Source: Spirochaetota bacterium
GTDB lineage: Bacteria > Spirochaetota > JAGLSM01 > JAKPMW01
Assembly: GCA_029548715.1 (NCBI GenBank)
Contig: JAKPMW010000118.1
Location: 1-6,245, forward strand
Direction: 5' to 3'
Length of the DNA: 6,245 nucleotides
The position numbers and the translations under genes are program-made. Under the pieces are notes generated by a model, which saw only the letters and a list, made by a program, of their open reading frames with translations, was not told where the DNA came from and ran no database searches. Shown here in pieces: positions 1 through 6,245 of the stretch (positions within the stretch are counted from its first letter, which is position 1; each line of letters begins with the position of its first letter).

Positions 1-2311
1 TCACCCGCCTGATGTCATGCAGGCTGACCCGCTGCCGGCCCTGCGGGACTGTGGGCTGTTCTGCCGGTACTCCCTCCGCCTCGTCTGTCCCGAAGGCGAG
101 GCGGGCCATCCCGGCATTGAGCCGGATACAGTCACCCATGATATCGGGAAAGCGCGCAGCCAGGGCCGTCACTTCGGGAGTCACGGCCCAGCCGGCAATG
201 GGGATGGAGACGACATCCCCGGGTTCAAGGCCGGTCAACTGGCGCAGCTCCGTCACAAGCGAAGACGGGTAGCGGATACTGTCCTTGAGGATGTCCCGGT
301 CACAGTAACTGATGACAAGCTTGTCACGGGCGGCCAGGAGTGTTTCGACAAAGAGCATCCGGTCACGTTCGGCGTCCTCAATGTCCCCGGGAAAGCGTTC
401 ACTGTCCCTGGTGAGAAGATCGAGGGGTGAGGCCGGCTTCCAGGGCGCGGGAAAGACGCCCTCGCCCATCCCGGCGATATGGACCAGGCGAAAGGGGACC
501 GGCCGGACCTCCTGCATCCCGGCGATCATCACCCCGCCCCCCCTCTGGGCTGCCAGGGTCAGCCCATCCAGCCGGCTGTCGGCCCAGGCACACAGCGTTT
601 CGAATCCGCATTCGGGCAGCCACTCCAGTTCATGCAATCCCTTGAAAAATTGCTTGCGGACTCCGGCCTCGGCCATGATCGCACTCTGCGGCAGGCCCAA
701 AAACGTCTCGGCCAGACTGGCCAGGTCATCCCTCCAGAGGGCGCCCGCCTGCCTGCGGCCTTCGAGCTGACGGATGGCGGTTTCAAGCTGTTCAAGCAGC
801 CCCATCACCCGGCCTGCCAGATCGGCTTCGCAGGCCTGCGATGGCACAAGGTCCAGCCAGGGGGTCGCCCCCATCACGCGCCCCAGCCTGAGCCGGGTCA
901 GCCCCCTGGCAAAGGAAAATGACTCCGGAGGCCCATCAAGCCGGCAGCTCCCGTTGAAACTCCCCAGATCGGCAATGGCCTCGAACCAGGCTTCGATCCC
1001 GCTTCGCGCCAGGCCTGCCCCGGCCAGGATGGCCTCATTGGTCAGGAGGGCATACATCCGCTCACGGGTCAGGTCCCAGGGTTGCAGCAGGAGACGCAGG
1101 CCAGCGGCCCAGGCGGAAGGACGGCCACCCGCGCTCCCGGCATATTCGCAGCGGAGCGCCTTGCGGCCACCTTCCGGCCTCATGCCAGCCGACGCCAGCC
1201 CTGCCGAAAAAACGGCATCGATAACCGGTCGGTAGGTAGCCAGATCAGGCACAAAAACAGCGATATCACGCTGCCTGAGTGTGGAATCCTGTGCCAGGTG
1301 CCAGATGATCGAATTGTAGATCATCTCGACCTCACGCAGGACGCTCGGCGCACCGACAATGCGCAGCCGGGAAGGATCCGGTCTGTCGCCGGTAAAAATT
1401 CCGGCCAGGGCTGCCGCCTGATCGGGATAGTGTTTGTGTACTACTTCGGGAGAACGAGCTTCGACCAGCCGGCCCACAAGACGGCCCGCACGGGTCCAGC
1501 GCTGGACAATGGAATTTCCGCCTGACGGACCCGGGGTGATCTGCCAGACGTGCAGGTCGCCCCCGGATTCCCTGACCACCCGCTGGAGGACCGCAAGGTG
1601 CAGGGGGGAGATGGCGTTGAAGGCAAAGAGATGCAGCCCGTATGTACTGACCTGCCGCTGCCTGACCGGGTTGATCCGTACGGGACCGTCCAGCAGGTCA
1701 CGCAGGAAGAGGTATTTTTTTCCGTCGGGCGGGTTGTGGCCGAGGATGCGGGCCCTGACCCGTGTCCGCAGCCTGCCCTGCAACCGCTCATCCGCTATGA
1801 GAGCCTCCAGCGCGGGATCATCAAAGCGGTGCAGGTCATAATTGTCAAAATGCTCTGCCAGCAGGCTGGCGTAGTTCCAGAGACGCCGCTCGGACACCCT
1901 GCAGGCGCTGCCGCCATCCGGCCCGGCCAGAGACTGTTCCCCCGACACAACCGGAGCGGAAGCCTGCCCTGCGTAGGCAAATACCGCACCCGCCCAGTCT
2001 GTCAGGTCGACCCGTGCCTCGAGGAACTCGGCCATGATCGCCATGGTGAGGACATCCTTGGTGACCGGACTCCAGTCTCCCGAAAAGGATTCGCGAATGC
2101 CCTTTTCGAGATAGGGCAGATCAACATGCAGCACAATCCCGTACCGCTGGGCCCAGTGCCGCCTGAGCCAGACATCGGCATGTGTATTGGGAACAAGGAT
2201 CAGCGGCGAGACAAAGGGATCATCAGATTCCTTCCCGCAGGCATCACAATGCCGGCGCAGAGCCTCGGCCAAAACAGCAGCAGAGGGAGAAGTGTGCAGG
2301 TATGTGAGCAT
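1..2311 (-). CDS. recC: RecC, exodeoxyribonuclease V gamma subunit (3' end of gene outside window)
   Basis: RecC is the Chi-reading subunit of the RecBCD helicase-nuclease, which processes double-strand breaks for RecA-dependent repair; it is an inactive helicase fold with a C-terminal nuclease-like domain. Reading the minus strand from the ATG at 2311 gives 770 uninterrupted codons to the edge. Parts alignable by memory to E. coli RecC are the N-terminus (MLTYLHTS against MLRVYHSN), DDPF at residues 30-33, ILV plus the following T and WL at 38-49, the LHLFAFNAISPLHLAVLQ block near 227-243, RDIAVFVPDLATYRPVI near 349-364, PFRLVHIAGMGEGVFP near 606-621 and RMLFVETLLAARDKLVISY near 651-669. The sequence ends at VSLHDIRR, where the E. 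coli C-terminal domain starts, so roughly 300 residues are missing. The start is supported by an AGGGGTG ribosome site five bases upstream and by homology; in-frame ATGs at 2353 and 2428 lack good ribosome sites. recB is usually adjacent, which I infer for the region beyond the left edge. Confidence 0.93.
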   Translation of the reverse strand, partial: MLTYLHTSPSAAVLAEALRRHCDACGKESDDPFVSPLILVPNTHADVWLRRHWAQRYGIVLHVDLPYLEKGIRESFSGDWSPVTKDVLTMAIMAEFLEARVDLTDWAGAVFAYAGQASAPVVSGEQSLAGPDGGSACRVSERRLWNYASLLAEHFDNYDLHRFDDPALEALIADERLQGRLRTRVRARILGHNPPDGKKYLFLRDLLDGPVRINPVRQRQVSTYGLHLFAFNAISPLHLAVLQRVVRESGGDLHVWQITPGPSGGNSIVQRWTRAGRLVGRLVEARSPEVVHKHYPDQAAALAGIFTGDRPDPSRLRIVGAPSVLREVEMIYNSIIWHLAQDSTLRQRDIAVFVPDLATYRPVIDAVFSAGLASAGMRPEGGRKALRCEYAGSAGGRPSAWAAGLRLLLQPWDLTRERMYALLTNEAILAGAGLARSGIEAWFEAIADLGSFNGSCRLDGPPESFSFARGLTRLRLGRVMGATPWLDLVPSQACEADLAGRVMGLLEQLETAIRQLEGRRQAGALWRDDLASLAETFLGLPQSAIMAEAGVRKQFFKGLHELEWLPECGFETLCAWADSRLDGLTLAAQRGGGVMIAGMQEVRPVPFRLVHIAGMGEGVFPAPWKPASPLDLLTRDSERFPGDIEDAERDRMLFVETLLAARDKLVISYCDRDILKDSIRYPSSLVTELRQLTGLEPGDVVSIPIAGWAVTPEVTALAARFPDIMGDCIRLNAGMARLAFGTDEAEGVPAEQPTVPQGRQRVSLHDIRRV

Positions 2312-2316
2312 GGGAT

Positions 2317-2323
2317 CACCCCT
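2317..2323 (-). promoter_or_regulatory. Ribosome binding site deciding the recC start
   Basis: Read on the minus strand, AGGGGTG lies five bases before the ATG at 2311. The same reading frame stays open upstream to a stop near 2464 and holds two more ATGs (2353 and 2428). Neither has a comparable ribosome site, and the RecC family begins where the 2311 ATG does. Confidence 0.65.
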
Positions 2324-2499
2324 GGTGCGATTTTTCCTGTCAATGATACGCATTTGAAGCCGCGCCTGATGCTGCCCGAAGAATATTTCTCCCTCATTTT
2401 CACCCGTCTGGCCGGCACAGCAGATCATGCACAGATCTGCACAAAACCGGGCAGGCTGTGCGTATCACAGGGACAGACCAGAACCGGGAGGGCAAGAGA

Positions 2500-2724
2500 A
2501 TGCAGGAATACTTCACAGAGGGAACAGGCGCACTCTGGAACGATTTTACCGATCACGAACAGGCAGAGCCAGGGATGCCGGGAATTTCGCTGATCCAGCC
2601 AGGAGAGATATCCATCCTGGAGTCGCTTGAGGACAATCCCCAGCTCCTCTCGCGTGCGCTCATGGTCAAGGCAGTCTTTCAGGGAACCATTGTTGGCCAT
2701 GCACTGTACAGTCCCCGGACCTGA
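2500..2724 (+). CDS. Small acidic hypothetical protein (74 aa)
   Basis: I do not recognise this protein. It begins MQEYFTEGTG and ends HALYSPRT, with ten Asp/Glu against three Lys/Arg, no signal peptide and no membrane segment. The middle (residues 36-58) is leucine-rich and could form helices. The start at 2500 is chosen because GGGAGGG sits seven bases upstream, a strong ribosome site; the frame also stays open to an ATG at 2458 that lacks one. The gene is divergent from recC and lies 75 bases before the binding-protein gene on the same strand, with a separate promoter between them. A 91-residue frame on the opposite strand (2425-2700) competes for the same DNA but has no ribosome site and a cysteine-rich tail. 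Coding status rests on the ribosome site and plausible composition only. Confidence 0.5.
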   Translation: MQEYFTEGTGALWNDFTDHEQAEPGMPGISLIQPGEISILESLEDNPQLLSRALMVKAVFQGTIVGHALYSPRT

Positions 2725-2750
2725 AGGCCGGAGTCAGGACAACGGGTTGC

Positions 2751-2778
2751 TGGACAGGCCAGATATTTGGTGTATCAT
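2751..2778 (+). promoter_or_regulatory. Predicted sigma-70-type promoter of the solute-binding protein gene
   Basis: TGGACA (2751-2756, five of six consensus bases) is followed after 16 bases by TATCAT (2773-2778, five of six). Transcription would start near 2785, giving a leader of about 15 bases that holds little more than the ribosome site GGGAGGTG (2788-2795). The -10 box lies inside a perfect palindrome. Confidence 0.55.
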
Positions 2779-2783
2779 GATAC
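2772..2783. promoter_or_regulatory. 12-base perfect palindrome over the -10 box, possible operator
   Basis: GTATCATGATAC reads identically on both strands. It contains the predicted -10 hexamer and ends just before the predicted transcription start, where a dimeric repressor would block polymerase. The half-site is only six bases and the flanks do not extend the symmetry, so a chance palindrome is possible. No regulator gene in this window is an obvious partner. Confidence 0.35.
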
Positions 2784-2799
2784 TGTAGGGAGGTGCCCC

Positions 2800-3612
2800 A
2801 TGCTTCGCATCCTTGCAGTATCTCTTTTTATCATGACTCTGGTGTCGCTGAAGCCTGCGGGCAGCACGGCCGCCGCCCCGCCCCGCCTCCTGACAGTCGG
2901 CTGTGAAGACAAGGAAGATCCTCCGCGCTTGCTGGGAGAGGGCCCCCGGATCCACCCGGACCGTCCCGGAACAGCCATCGAGATTTTGCGCCTGATCGCC
3001 CGCCAGCATCGCCTCTCGCTTGACATCCGGCGCTATCCCTGGAAGCGGACCCTGCACATGCTGGCAAACAACGAGATTGATCTTTTGGTCTATGCCAGCT
3101 TTACCCCCGAACGGGCTGCCATCGGGGAATACCCCATGCTGGGCGGAGTTCCCGACCCTTCGCGCCGCTTTGCCACCCTGCGCTACATGACCTACAGACG
3201 AAAGGGTGAGCCGGTGTATGCCCTCCCGGGCACCATCAGCGGGACCCCGGGACCGGTGGGGGTTCCGGGAGGATATTCCGTTGCCGCCCTCCTGCGTGCC
3301 CGGGGAATCAGGGTGGACGAGAGCCAGTCTACCGAAGTCGATCTGAGAAAACTGGCGGCAGGCCGGGTCCAGGCGGTCGTAGCCCTCGAGGAAACTGCCG
3401 TGGCCATCATCGGGCGGGATCCCGCGCTTGGCGCGGTCATCGAAAGCGCCGGAGTGATCGACATAAGACATTACTTTTTCGTTTTTTCAAAAAAATACCG
3501 GAAGACACGACCCGAGATGGCAGATGCCGTCTGGGCATCCCTTGCCCGCTATCGAGAGAGTCCCGCATTCAGGACAATTGAAGAAAGCTACCGGGGAACA
3601 ACAGCCGAGTGA
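2800..3612 (+). CDS. Periplasmic solute-binding protein, SBP_bac_3-like (270 aa)
   Basis: This is a secreted solute-binding protein of the type used for amino acids and other small polar solutes. Residues 1-25 form a Sec signal peptide: positive start MLR, hydrophobic core ILAVSLFIMTLVSL, then an Ala-rich cleavage zone STAAA. The mature part starts with the strand RLLTVGCED. It has a PGTAIEILRLIARQH helix near 56-70, the PWKR motif at 80-83 followed by LHMLANNEIDLLV as in this family's first lobe, a second lobe opening at GPVGVPGGYS (151-160), and DLRKLAAGRVQAVVALEE near 181-198. The C-terminal HYFFVFSKKY and helix to 265 are also typical. The length is normal. The start is the ATG at 2800, behind GGGAGGTG; a TTG at 2767 in frame is inside the promoter. 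No permease or ATPase gene is next to it, so it may serve a distant transporter or act in sensing. The ligand cannot be predicted. It converges with the response-regulator gene, 39 bases apart. Confidence 0.85.
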   Translation: MLRILAVSLFIMTLVSLKPAGSTAAAPPRLLTVGCEDKEDPPRLLGEGPRIHPDRPGTAIEILRLIARQHRLSLDIRRYPWKRTLHMLANNEIDLLVYASFTPERAAIGEYPMLGGVPDPSRRFATLRYMTYRRKGEPVYALPGTISGTPGPVGVPGGYSVAALLRARGIRVDESQSTEVDLRKLAAGRVQAVVALEETAVAIIGRDPALGAVIESAGVIDIRHYFFVFSKKYRKTRPEMADAVWASLARYRESPAFRTIEESYRGTTAE

Positions 3613-3651
3613 CATGCATGCTGCCAAACGGCATCAGCCTGTCTGGCGTGT

Positions 3652-4554
3652 TCAGTTTTCCCGTGCCCGCGTTGCGCAGGCCTGGTTGCGGCCGGAGGCC
3701 TTGGCCTGGTACAATGCGTCATCCACCGCACTGATCATCGGCTCGATCTCCTGCACCTCCCTGCCCGGAACAAAGGACCCAAAACCGAGGCTGACCGTCA
3801 GGTGTACTTCCTGTCCGTTGATGGCAACAGCTGGACTGACCTCGACACTGCTCCGGATTCGCTCGGCCACAATACGCGTCTTTTCGTAATCGGATTCGGG
3901 CAAGAGGATCAAAAATTCTTCGCCACCCCAGCGGCCAATATGGTCATAGGCCCGGGTTGCCTCCCGCATGATCCCTGCCAGATGCACAAGGACCCTGTCC
4001 CCGCTGATATGGCCCCATGTGTCGTTGATATTTTTGAAATGGTCGATGTCAGCCATGATCAGGCCCAGCGAAAGTCCGTTGCGCGCCGAGCGGTGCATTT
4101 CACGGCGGACATGGTCATACAGGGCACGCCGGTTGAAGAGTCCCGTCAGCGCATCCCTCTGCGCCTGTTCGACAAGCTTGTCCTCAAGTTTAAGAACCCG
4201 CTCCCCGATTGCAATCCGCGCCAGGAGTTCGTCCTCGTCAAACGGTTTAGCCAGATAATCATCAGCACCCGAACGCAGCCCGTCAATGATACTGGCCCTG
4301 CCCTCGCGTGCCGTGATAAGAAGCGTGTAGGTATACCCCGGCCAGTCAGCCGCACGGATGCGCTTGATCAGCTCAATCCCGTCCATCCCTTCCATAAGCC
4401 AGTCGGTAATGACCATGCGAAAACGCTCTTCTTCCATCATCTTCCAGGCAATGGCCCCATCCTGGGCAGTCACAACCTCGTAGCCGGTTTTTTTGACCAC
4501 CATCTCAAGCAGGGCCCGCTGGAAATGATCATCGTCCACAATCAGTATGCGCAT
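3652..4554 (-). CDS. Response regulator with GGDEF output: diguanylate cyclase (300 aa)
   Basis: This is a cytoplasmic two-component regulator expected to make cyclic di-GMP from two GTP when phosphorylated. The receiver domain covers residues 1-118: acidic residues D7-D9, phosphoacceptor D51 in VITDWLMEGMDG, T81 and K103 (in LAKPF). A linker helix, LKLEDKLVEQAQRDALTGLFNRR (121-143), leads into the GGDEF domain. That domain contains MADIDHFKNINDTWGH (167-182) and the active-site GGEEF at 210-214. The inhibitory site RxxD is present (R201, D204), exactly five residues before GGEEF, so product feedback is likely. The domain order matches the WspR/PleD type with one receiver. The start at 4554 is forced: an in-frame TGA lies just upstream, and GGTGG sits three bases before the ATG, a rather close ribosome site. 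The gene is divergent from the HPt gene, so HPt is a plausible phosphodonor; that is inference. Confidence 0.95.
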   Translation of the reverse strand: MRILIVDDDHFQRALLEMVVKKTGYEVVTAQDGAIAWKMMEEERFRMVITDWLMEGMDGIELIKRIRAADWPGYTYTLLITAREGRASIIDGLRSGADDYLAKPFDEDELLARIAIGERVLKLEDKLVEQAQRDALTGLFNRRALYDHVRREMHRSARNGLSLGLIMADIDHFKNINDTWGHISGDRVLVHLAGIMREATRAYDHIGRWGGEEFLILLPESDYEKTRIVAERIRSSVEVSPAVAINGQEVHLTVSLGFGSFVPGREVQEIEPMISAVDDALYQAKASGRNQACATRAREN

Positions 4555-4633
4555 AGTCCACCATAATTTTCAGTAGATCGAACCTGTGTCCAGTCTATCA
4601 CCCGCCAGCGCGAAATGCATGCAGACATAGTTC

Positions 4634-4662
4634 TGGAAAACCTTTTGCCCCAAATGTATACT
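4634..4662 (+). promoter_or_regulatory. Predicted promoter of the HPt gene
   Basis: TGGAAA (4634-4639, four of six consensus bases) is separated by 17 bases from TATACT (4657-4662, five of six). A second AT-rich hexamer, TATAAA (4684-4689), has no good -35 partner. The stretch between the divergent response-regulator and HPt starts (4555-4718) should also hold a promoter for the minus strand, but I found no convincing one. Confidence 0.45.
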
Positions 4663-4718
4663 GTTTTGCGTCTGGAGTGCATCTATAAAGGTGGTGAAAC
4701 CCGGACGGGGGATGATAC

Positions 4719-5072
4719 ATGAATGAAACCGGAGAATTTGACAAGGCAGCCCTGGAAGCGCTTATGCGAATCGCGCGGGATAGCGAAGATTTGCACCTCT
4801 TGCTTGGAGAATTTGTCTCCTCGACCCGCGAACGAATCTCGGCCATCAGGGGCACATCCGACGGCGATACAATCCGCAGGCTGGCACACCCGATGAAATC
4901 CGGCGCCTCGACAATCGGTGCCACCGGCTTTGCACAACTCTGCCGTGAGATCGAACAGGCCTGCCAGCAGGGCAACCCGGCCGAGGCAATCCGGCTTGCC
5001 ACCAGTCTCGAGACAGAATTTGCCAGGGTCATGGACTGGCTGCAGACCGAAGCAGGCTATCCCGCCTCCTGA
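4719..5072 (+). CDS. Stand-alone histidine phosphotransfer (HPt) protein (117 aa)
   Basis: HPt proteins carry a phosphoryl group between receiver domains in multistep phosphorelays and act in the cytoplasm. The signature RRLAHPMKSGASTIGA covers residues 53-68, with phosphoacceptor H57 and the conserved K60; it matches the family pattern AHxLKxxxxxxGA. Predicted helices before it (ALEALMRIARDSEDLHLLLGEFVSSTRERI split over 11-40) and after it (GFAQLCREIEQACQQG at 70-85, then EAIRLATSLETEFARVMDWL) complete the usual four-helix bundle. Total length is that of an isolated HPt domain, with no kinase part. The start is the ATG at 4719 behind GGGGGA six bases upstream. It is divergent from the REC-GGDEF gene 164 bases away, which suggests a shared phosphorelay fed by a hybrid kinase encoded elsewhere. 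Confidence 0.9.
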   Translation: MNETGEFDKAALEALMRIARDSEDLHLLLGEFVSSTRERISAIRGTSDGDTIRRLAHPMKSGASTIGATGFAQLCREIEQACQQGNPAEAIRLATSLETEFARVMDWLQTEAGYPAS

Positions 5073-5125
5073 CCCCTTGATGCAAAAAAGCACCGCGCAT
5101 GCATTCCGGCAGCTCCTTTTTGTCC

Positions 5126-5154
5126 GGGACAATCCGGTGTCCAGCCGTTATTAT
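5126..5154 (+). promoter_or_regulatory. Predicted promoter of the patatin-like gene, with inverted repeat
   Basis: GGGACA (5126-5131, four of six consensus bases) and TATTAT (5149-5154, five of six) are 17 bases apart. The 5-base inverted repeat GGACA-N6-TGTCC (5127-5142) overlaps the -35 box and spacer. This would let the patatin-like gene be transcribed apart from the HPt gene, whose stop lies 123 bases before the next start. No terminator is visible between them, so read-through is also possible. Confidence 0.4.
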
Positions 5155-5195
5155 CGTACTGATGTCTGCCCATAACAGCACGAGAAAGGCCAGAG

Positions 5196-6245
5196 ATGAA
5201 CCAGTCCCCCGCAATCAAGGATATCGCCAGCGCTGTCGACCGGCTGGCCGCCGACACGGTTTACCCCCCCGATGCGCCCCCACAGCCGGTCACAGGGCCC
5301 GGTCGCCCGCGCAAGCTCGGACTTGTCCTGTCCGGAGGAGGTGCATCAGGTGCCTTTGAGGCGGGTGTCATCGAAGAACTGGCCAAGGCCATCGAGTCCC
5401 ACAACACCGCCCACCCCGCCAACAGGCTGGAGATCGATGTGGTCATCGGGACATCCACTGGAGCGCTCAATACCTGGGGCCTCCTGCTGCATCACCTTGG
5501 AAAAAAGGGGCTCTGGAAAGAGCCCGCCTGGCTGACAGGTGAGACCGGGAGCACAGTCAACTTCCGTCTCTGGTCACGCATCGCCTCGTACGCAAGCCCT
5601 TCGAAGTTCGTCCTTGACAAGACATGGCTGCTGCATCTGCTCCAGGGCGCCACAAGCCGCTGGCTGACCTTTGTCATGCTTGGACTTCTTCTGCCCCTGG
5701 GCCTGATCCTCCTCTCGCTTCTTCCCGAGCTGACAGGTCTTGCCCGGATCATGCCCGGCTGGCCAGCCTGGGCTCTCTGGCTCTCTGCGGCAGGGGCCCT
5801 GGCCATCCCCCTGCTCCTGTTCTTTCTGCTCAGCTCACACAAGGGAATCCTGCAGAACTCCGGTCGCCCGCTTGCGGGCTGTCTTCTCATCCTGGCGACA
5901 GCAACTGCGGCAGGAGGGATCGCACGTGCCAGTCTGGTGCACGCCATTGCGGCCGATCCATGGGGAATAATCGTCGGGTACGGGATTCCCCTCATCTGCG
6001 GAGTCTGCGTTTTGGGAGCCTGCCTCATCAGCGCCTGCGGCGCTGCCCTCTTCGGAAATTCGCGCCTTGCACGCCTGCTCGCCGCCCTGGGTGGGGCCGA
6101 TTGCAGATTCGGCAGCCTGCGCCGGGCGGTCTCGCGTTCGACCGCCCAACGCCTCTGCGCTGAGACAGCCCCCCGGATCGCGCAGGCATGGTCCGACTCA
6201 GGGGATCACCCTCCCGTATACGTCTCAACGGCAACCAACATCTCC
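5196..6245 (+). CDS. Patatin-like phospholipase with internal membrane segments (partial, 350 aa in window)
   Basis: Patatin-like enzymes are Ser-Asp dyad lipid acyl hydrolases. The domain opens at residue 40 with KLGLVLSGGGASGAFEAG, containing the glycine-rich oxyanion-hole motif GGGASG (47-52). The nucleophile elbow follows as GTSTG (85-89), with catalytic S87 in IDVVIGTSTGALNT. After FRLWSRIASYASPSKF (123-138) the sequence becomes strongly hydrophobic. There are about four membrane helices, near 156-177, 190-213, 226-241 and 257-286. The patatin fold seems to resume at VYVSTATNIS (341-350), which resembles the strand carrying the TATDL-like motif. The catalytic Asp would lie beyond the right edge. 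The start at 5196 has AAAGG six bases upstream; the first 39 residues are proline-rich and probably cytoplasmic. It might remodel membrane lipids at the inner membrane, which is inference. The family call is firm; substrate and total length are unknown. Confidence 0.9.
   Translation, partial: MNQSPAIKDIASAVDRLAADTVYPPDAPPQPVTGPGRPRKLGLVLSGGGASGAFEAGVIEELAKAIESHNTAHPANRLEIDVVIGTSTGALNTWGLLLHHLGKKGLWKEPAWLTGETGSTVNFRLWSRIASYASPSKFVLDKTWLLHLLQGATSRWLTFVMLGLLLPLGLILLSLLPELTGLARIMPGWPAWALWLSAAGALAIPLLLFFLLSSHKGILQNSGRPLAGCLLILATATAAGGIARASLVHAIAADPWGIIVGYGIPLICGVCVLGACLISACGAALFGNSRLARLLAALGGADCRFGSLRRAVSRSTAQRLCAETAPRIAQAWSDSGDHPPVYVSTATNIS

Noticed and set aside
1715..1721. Run of seven T (seven A in the recC coding strand), as a possible slippage or phase-variation site
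   Set aside because: The run encodes Lys-Lys in a frame that continues normally on both sides, and it is too short to suggest programmed variation.
1550..2593. Plus-strand open frame of 347 codons
   Set aside because: It lies opposite recC, whose translation matches RecC along its whole length. The plus-strand product is proline- and arginine-rich with no recognisable domain.
2425..2700. Minus-strand frame of 91 codons
   Set aside because: It has no ribosome site and a cysteine-rich tail. It overlaps the better-supported small plus-strand gene, though neither is proven.
2734..3471. Minus-strand frame of 245 codons
   Set aside because: It is the antisense of the binding-protein gene, which has a signal peptide, family motifs and a strong ribosome site.
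3622..3633. Small hairpin TGCC-AAAC-GGCA between the convergent genes, as a possible terminator
   Set aside because: The stem is only four base pairs and no T-run follows on either strand.
3802..4566. Plus-strand frame of 254 codons
   Set aside because: It is the antisense of the REC-GGDEF gene, whose catalytic motifs are unmistakable.
4555..4718. Promoter for the minus-strand REC-GGDEF gene
   Set aside because: A TGGACA hexamer is present on the minus strand (4587-4592), but no acceptable -10 box lies at the right spacing.
4683..5132. Minus-strand frames opposite the HPt gene
   Set aside because: The plus strand encodes a complete HPt domain with its phosphoacceptor histidine; the opposite frames show no family resemblance.
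5492..6028. Minus-strand frame of 178 codons
   Set aside because: It is antisense to the membrane-helix block of the patatin-like gene and is arginine-, proline- and serine-rich, as expected of a shadow.

Overview
The window is about 60 % G+C by eye and is densely packed with Gram-negative-type genes. It holds a RecBCD-type recC, a periplasmic binding protein with a Sec-type signal peptide, a REC-GGDEF response regulator and a solitary HPt protein. This suggests a proteobacterium in the broad sense; a gammaproteobacterium or a member of the Desulfobacterota would both fit. I cannot name the species from sequence alone.

Layout, left to right. (1) Bases 1-2311, minus strand: the first 770 codons of recC, cut by the left edge just where the C-terminal domain begins. 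The gene is open throughout, and all plus-strand reading frames over it are shadows. (2) Bases 2312-2499: a divergent intergenic region. (3) Bases 2500-2724, plus: a small acidic protein of 74 residues that I do not recognise. (4) Bases 2725-2799: a compact promoter with a 12-base perfect palindrome over its -10 box. (5) Bases 2800-3612, plus: a secreted solute-binding protein of the amino-acid-binding (SBP_bac_3) type. (6) Bases 3652-4554, minus, convergent with the previous gene: a REC-GGDEF response regulator with all key residues and the c-di-GMP inhibitory site. (7) Bases 4719-5072, plus, divergent from it: a stand-alone histidine phosphotransfer protein. (8) Bases 5196-6245, plus, running off the right edge: a patatin-like lipase whose catalytic domain is interrupted by about four predicted membrane helices.

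How they fit together. RecC would work with RecB and RecD, probably encoded beyond the left edge, in double-strand-break repair. The binding protein, the diguanylate cyclase response regulator and the HPt protein look like parts of a signalling group: periplasmic sensing, phosphotransfer and c-di-GMP output. No histidine kinase and no ABC permease is present here, so partners must lie elsewhere. The patatin-like protein is probably a separate membrane-lipid function with its own promoter. No mobile element, RNA gene, CRISPR array or convincing Rho-independent terminator was found.
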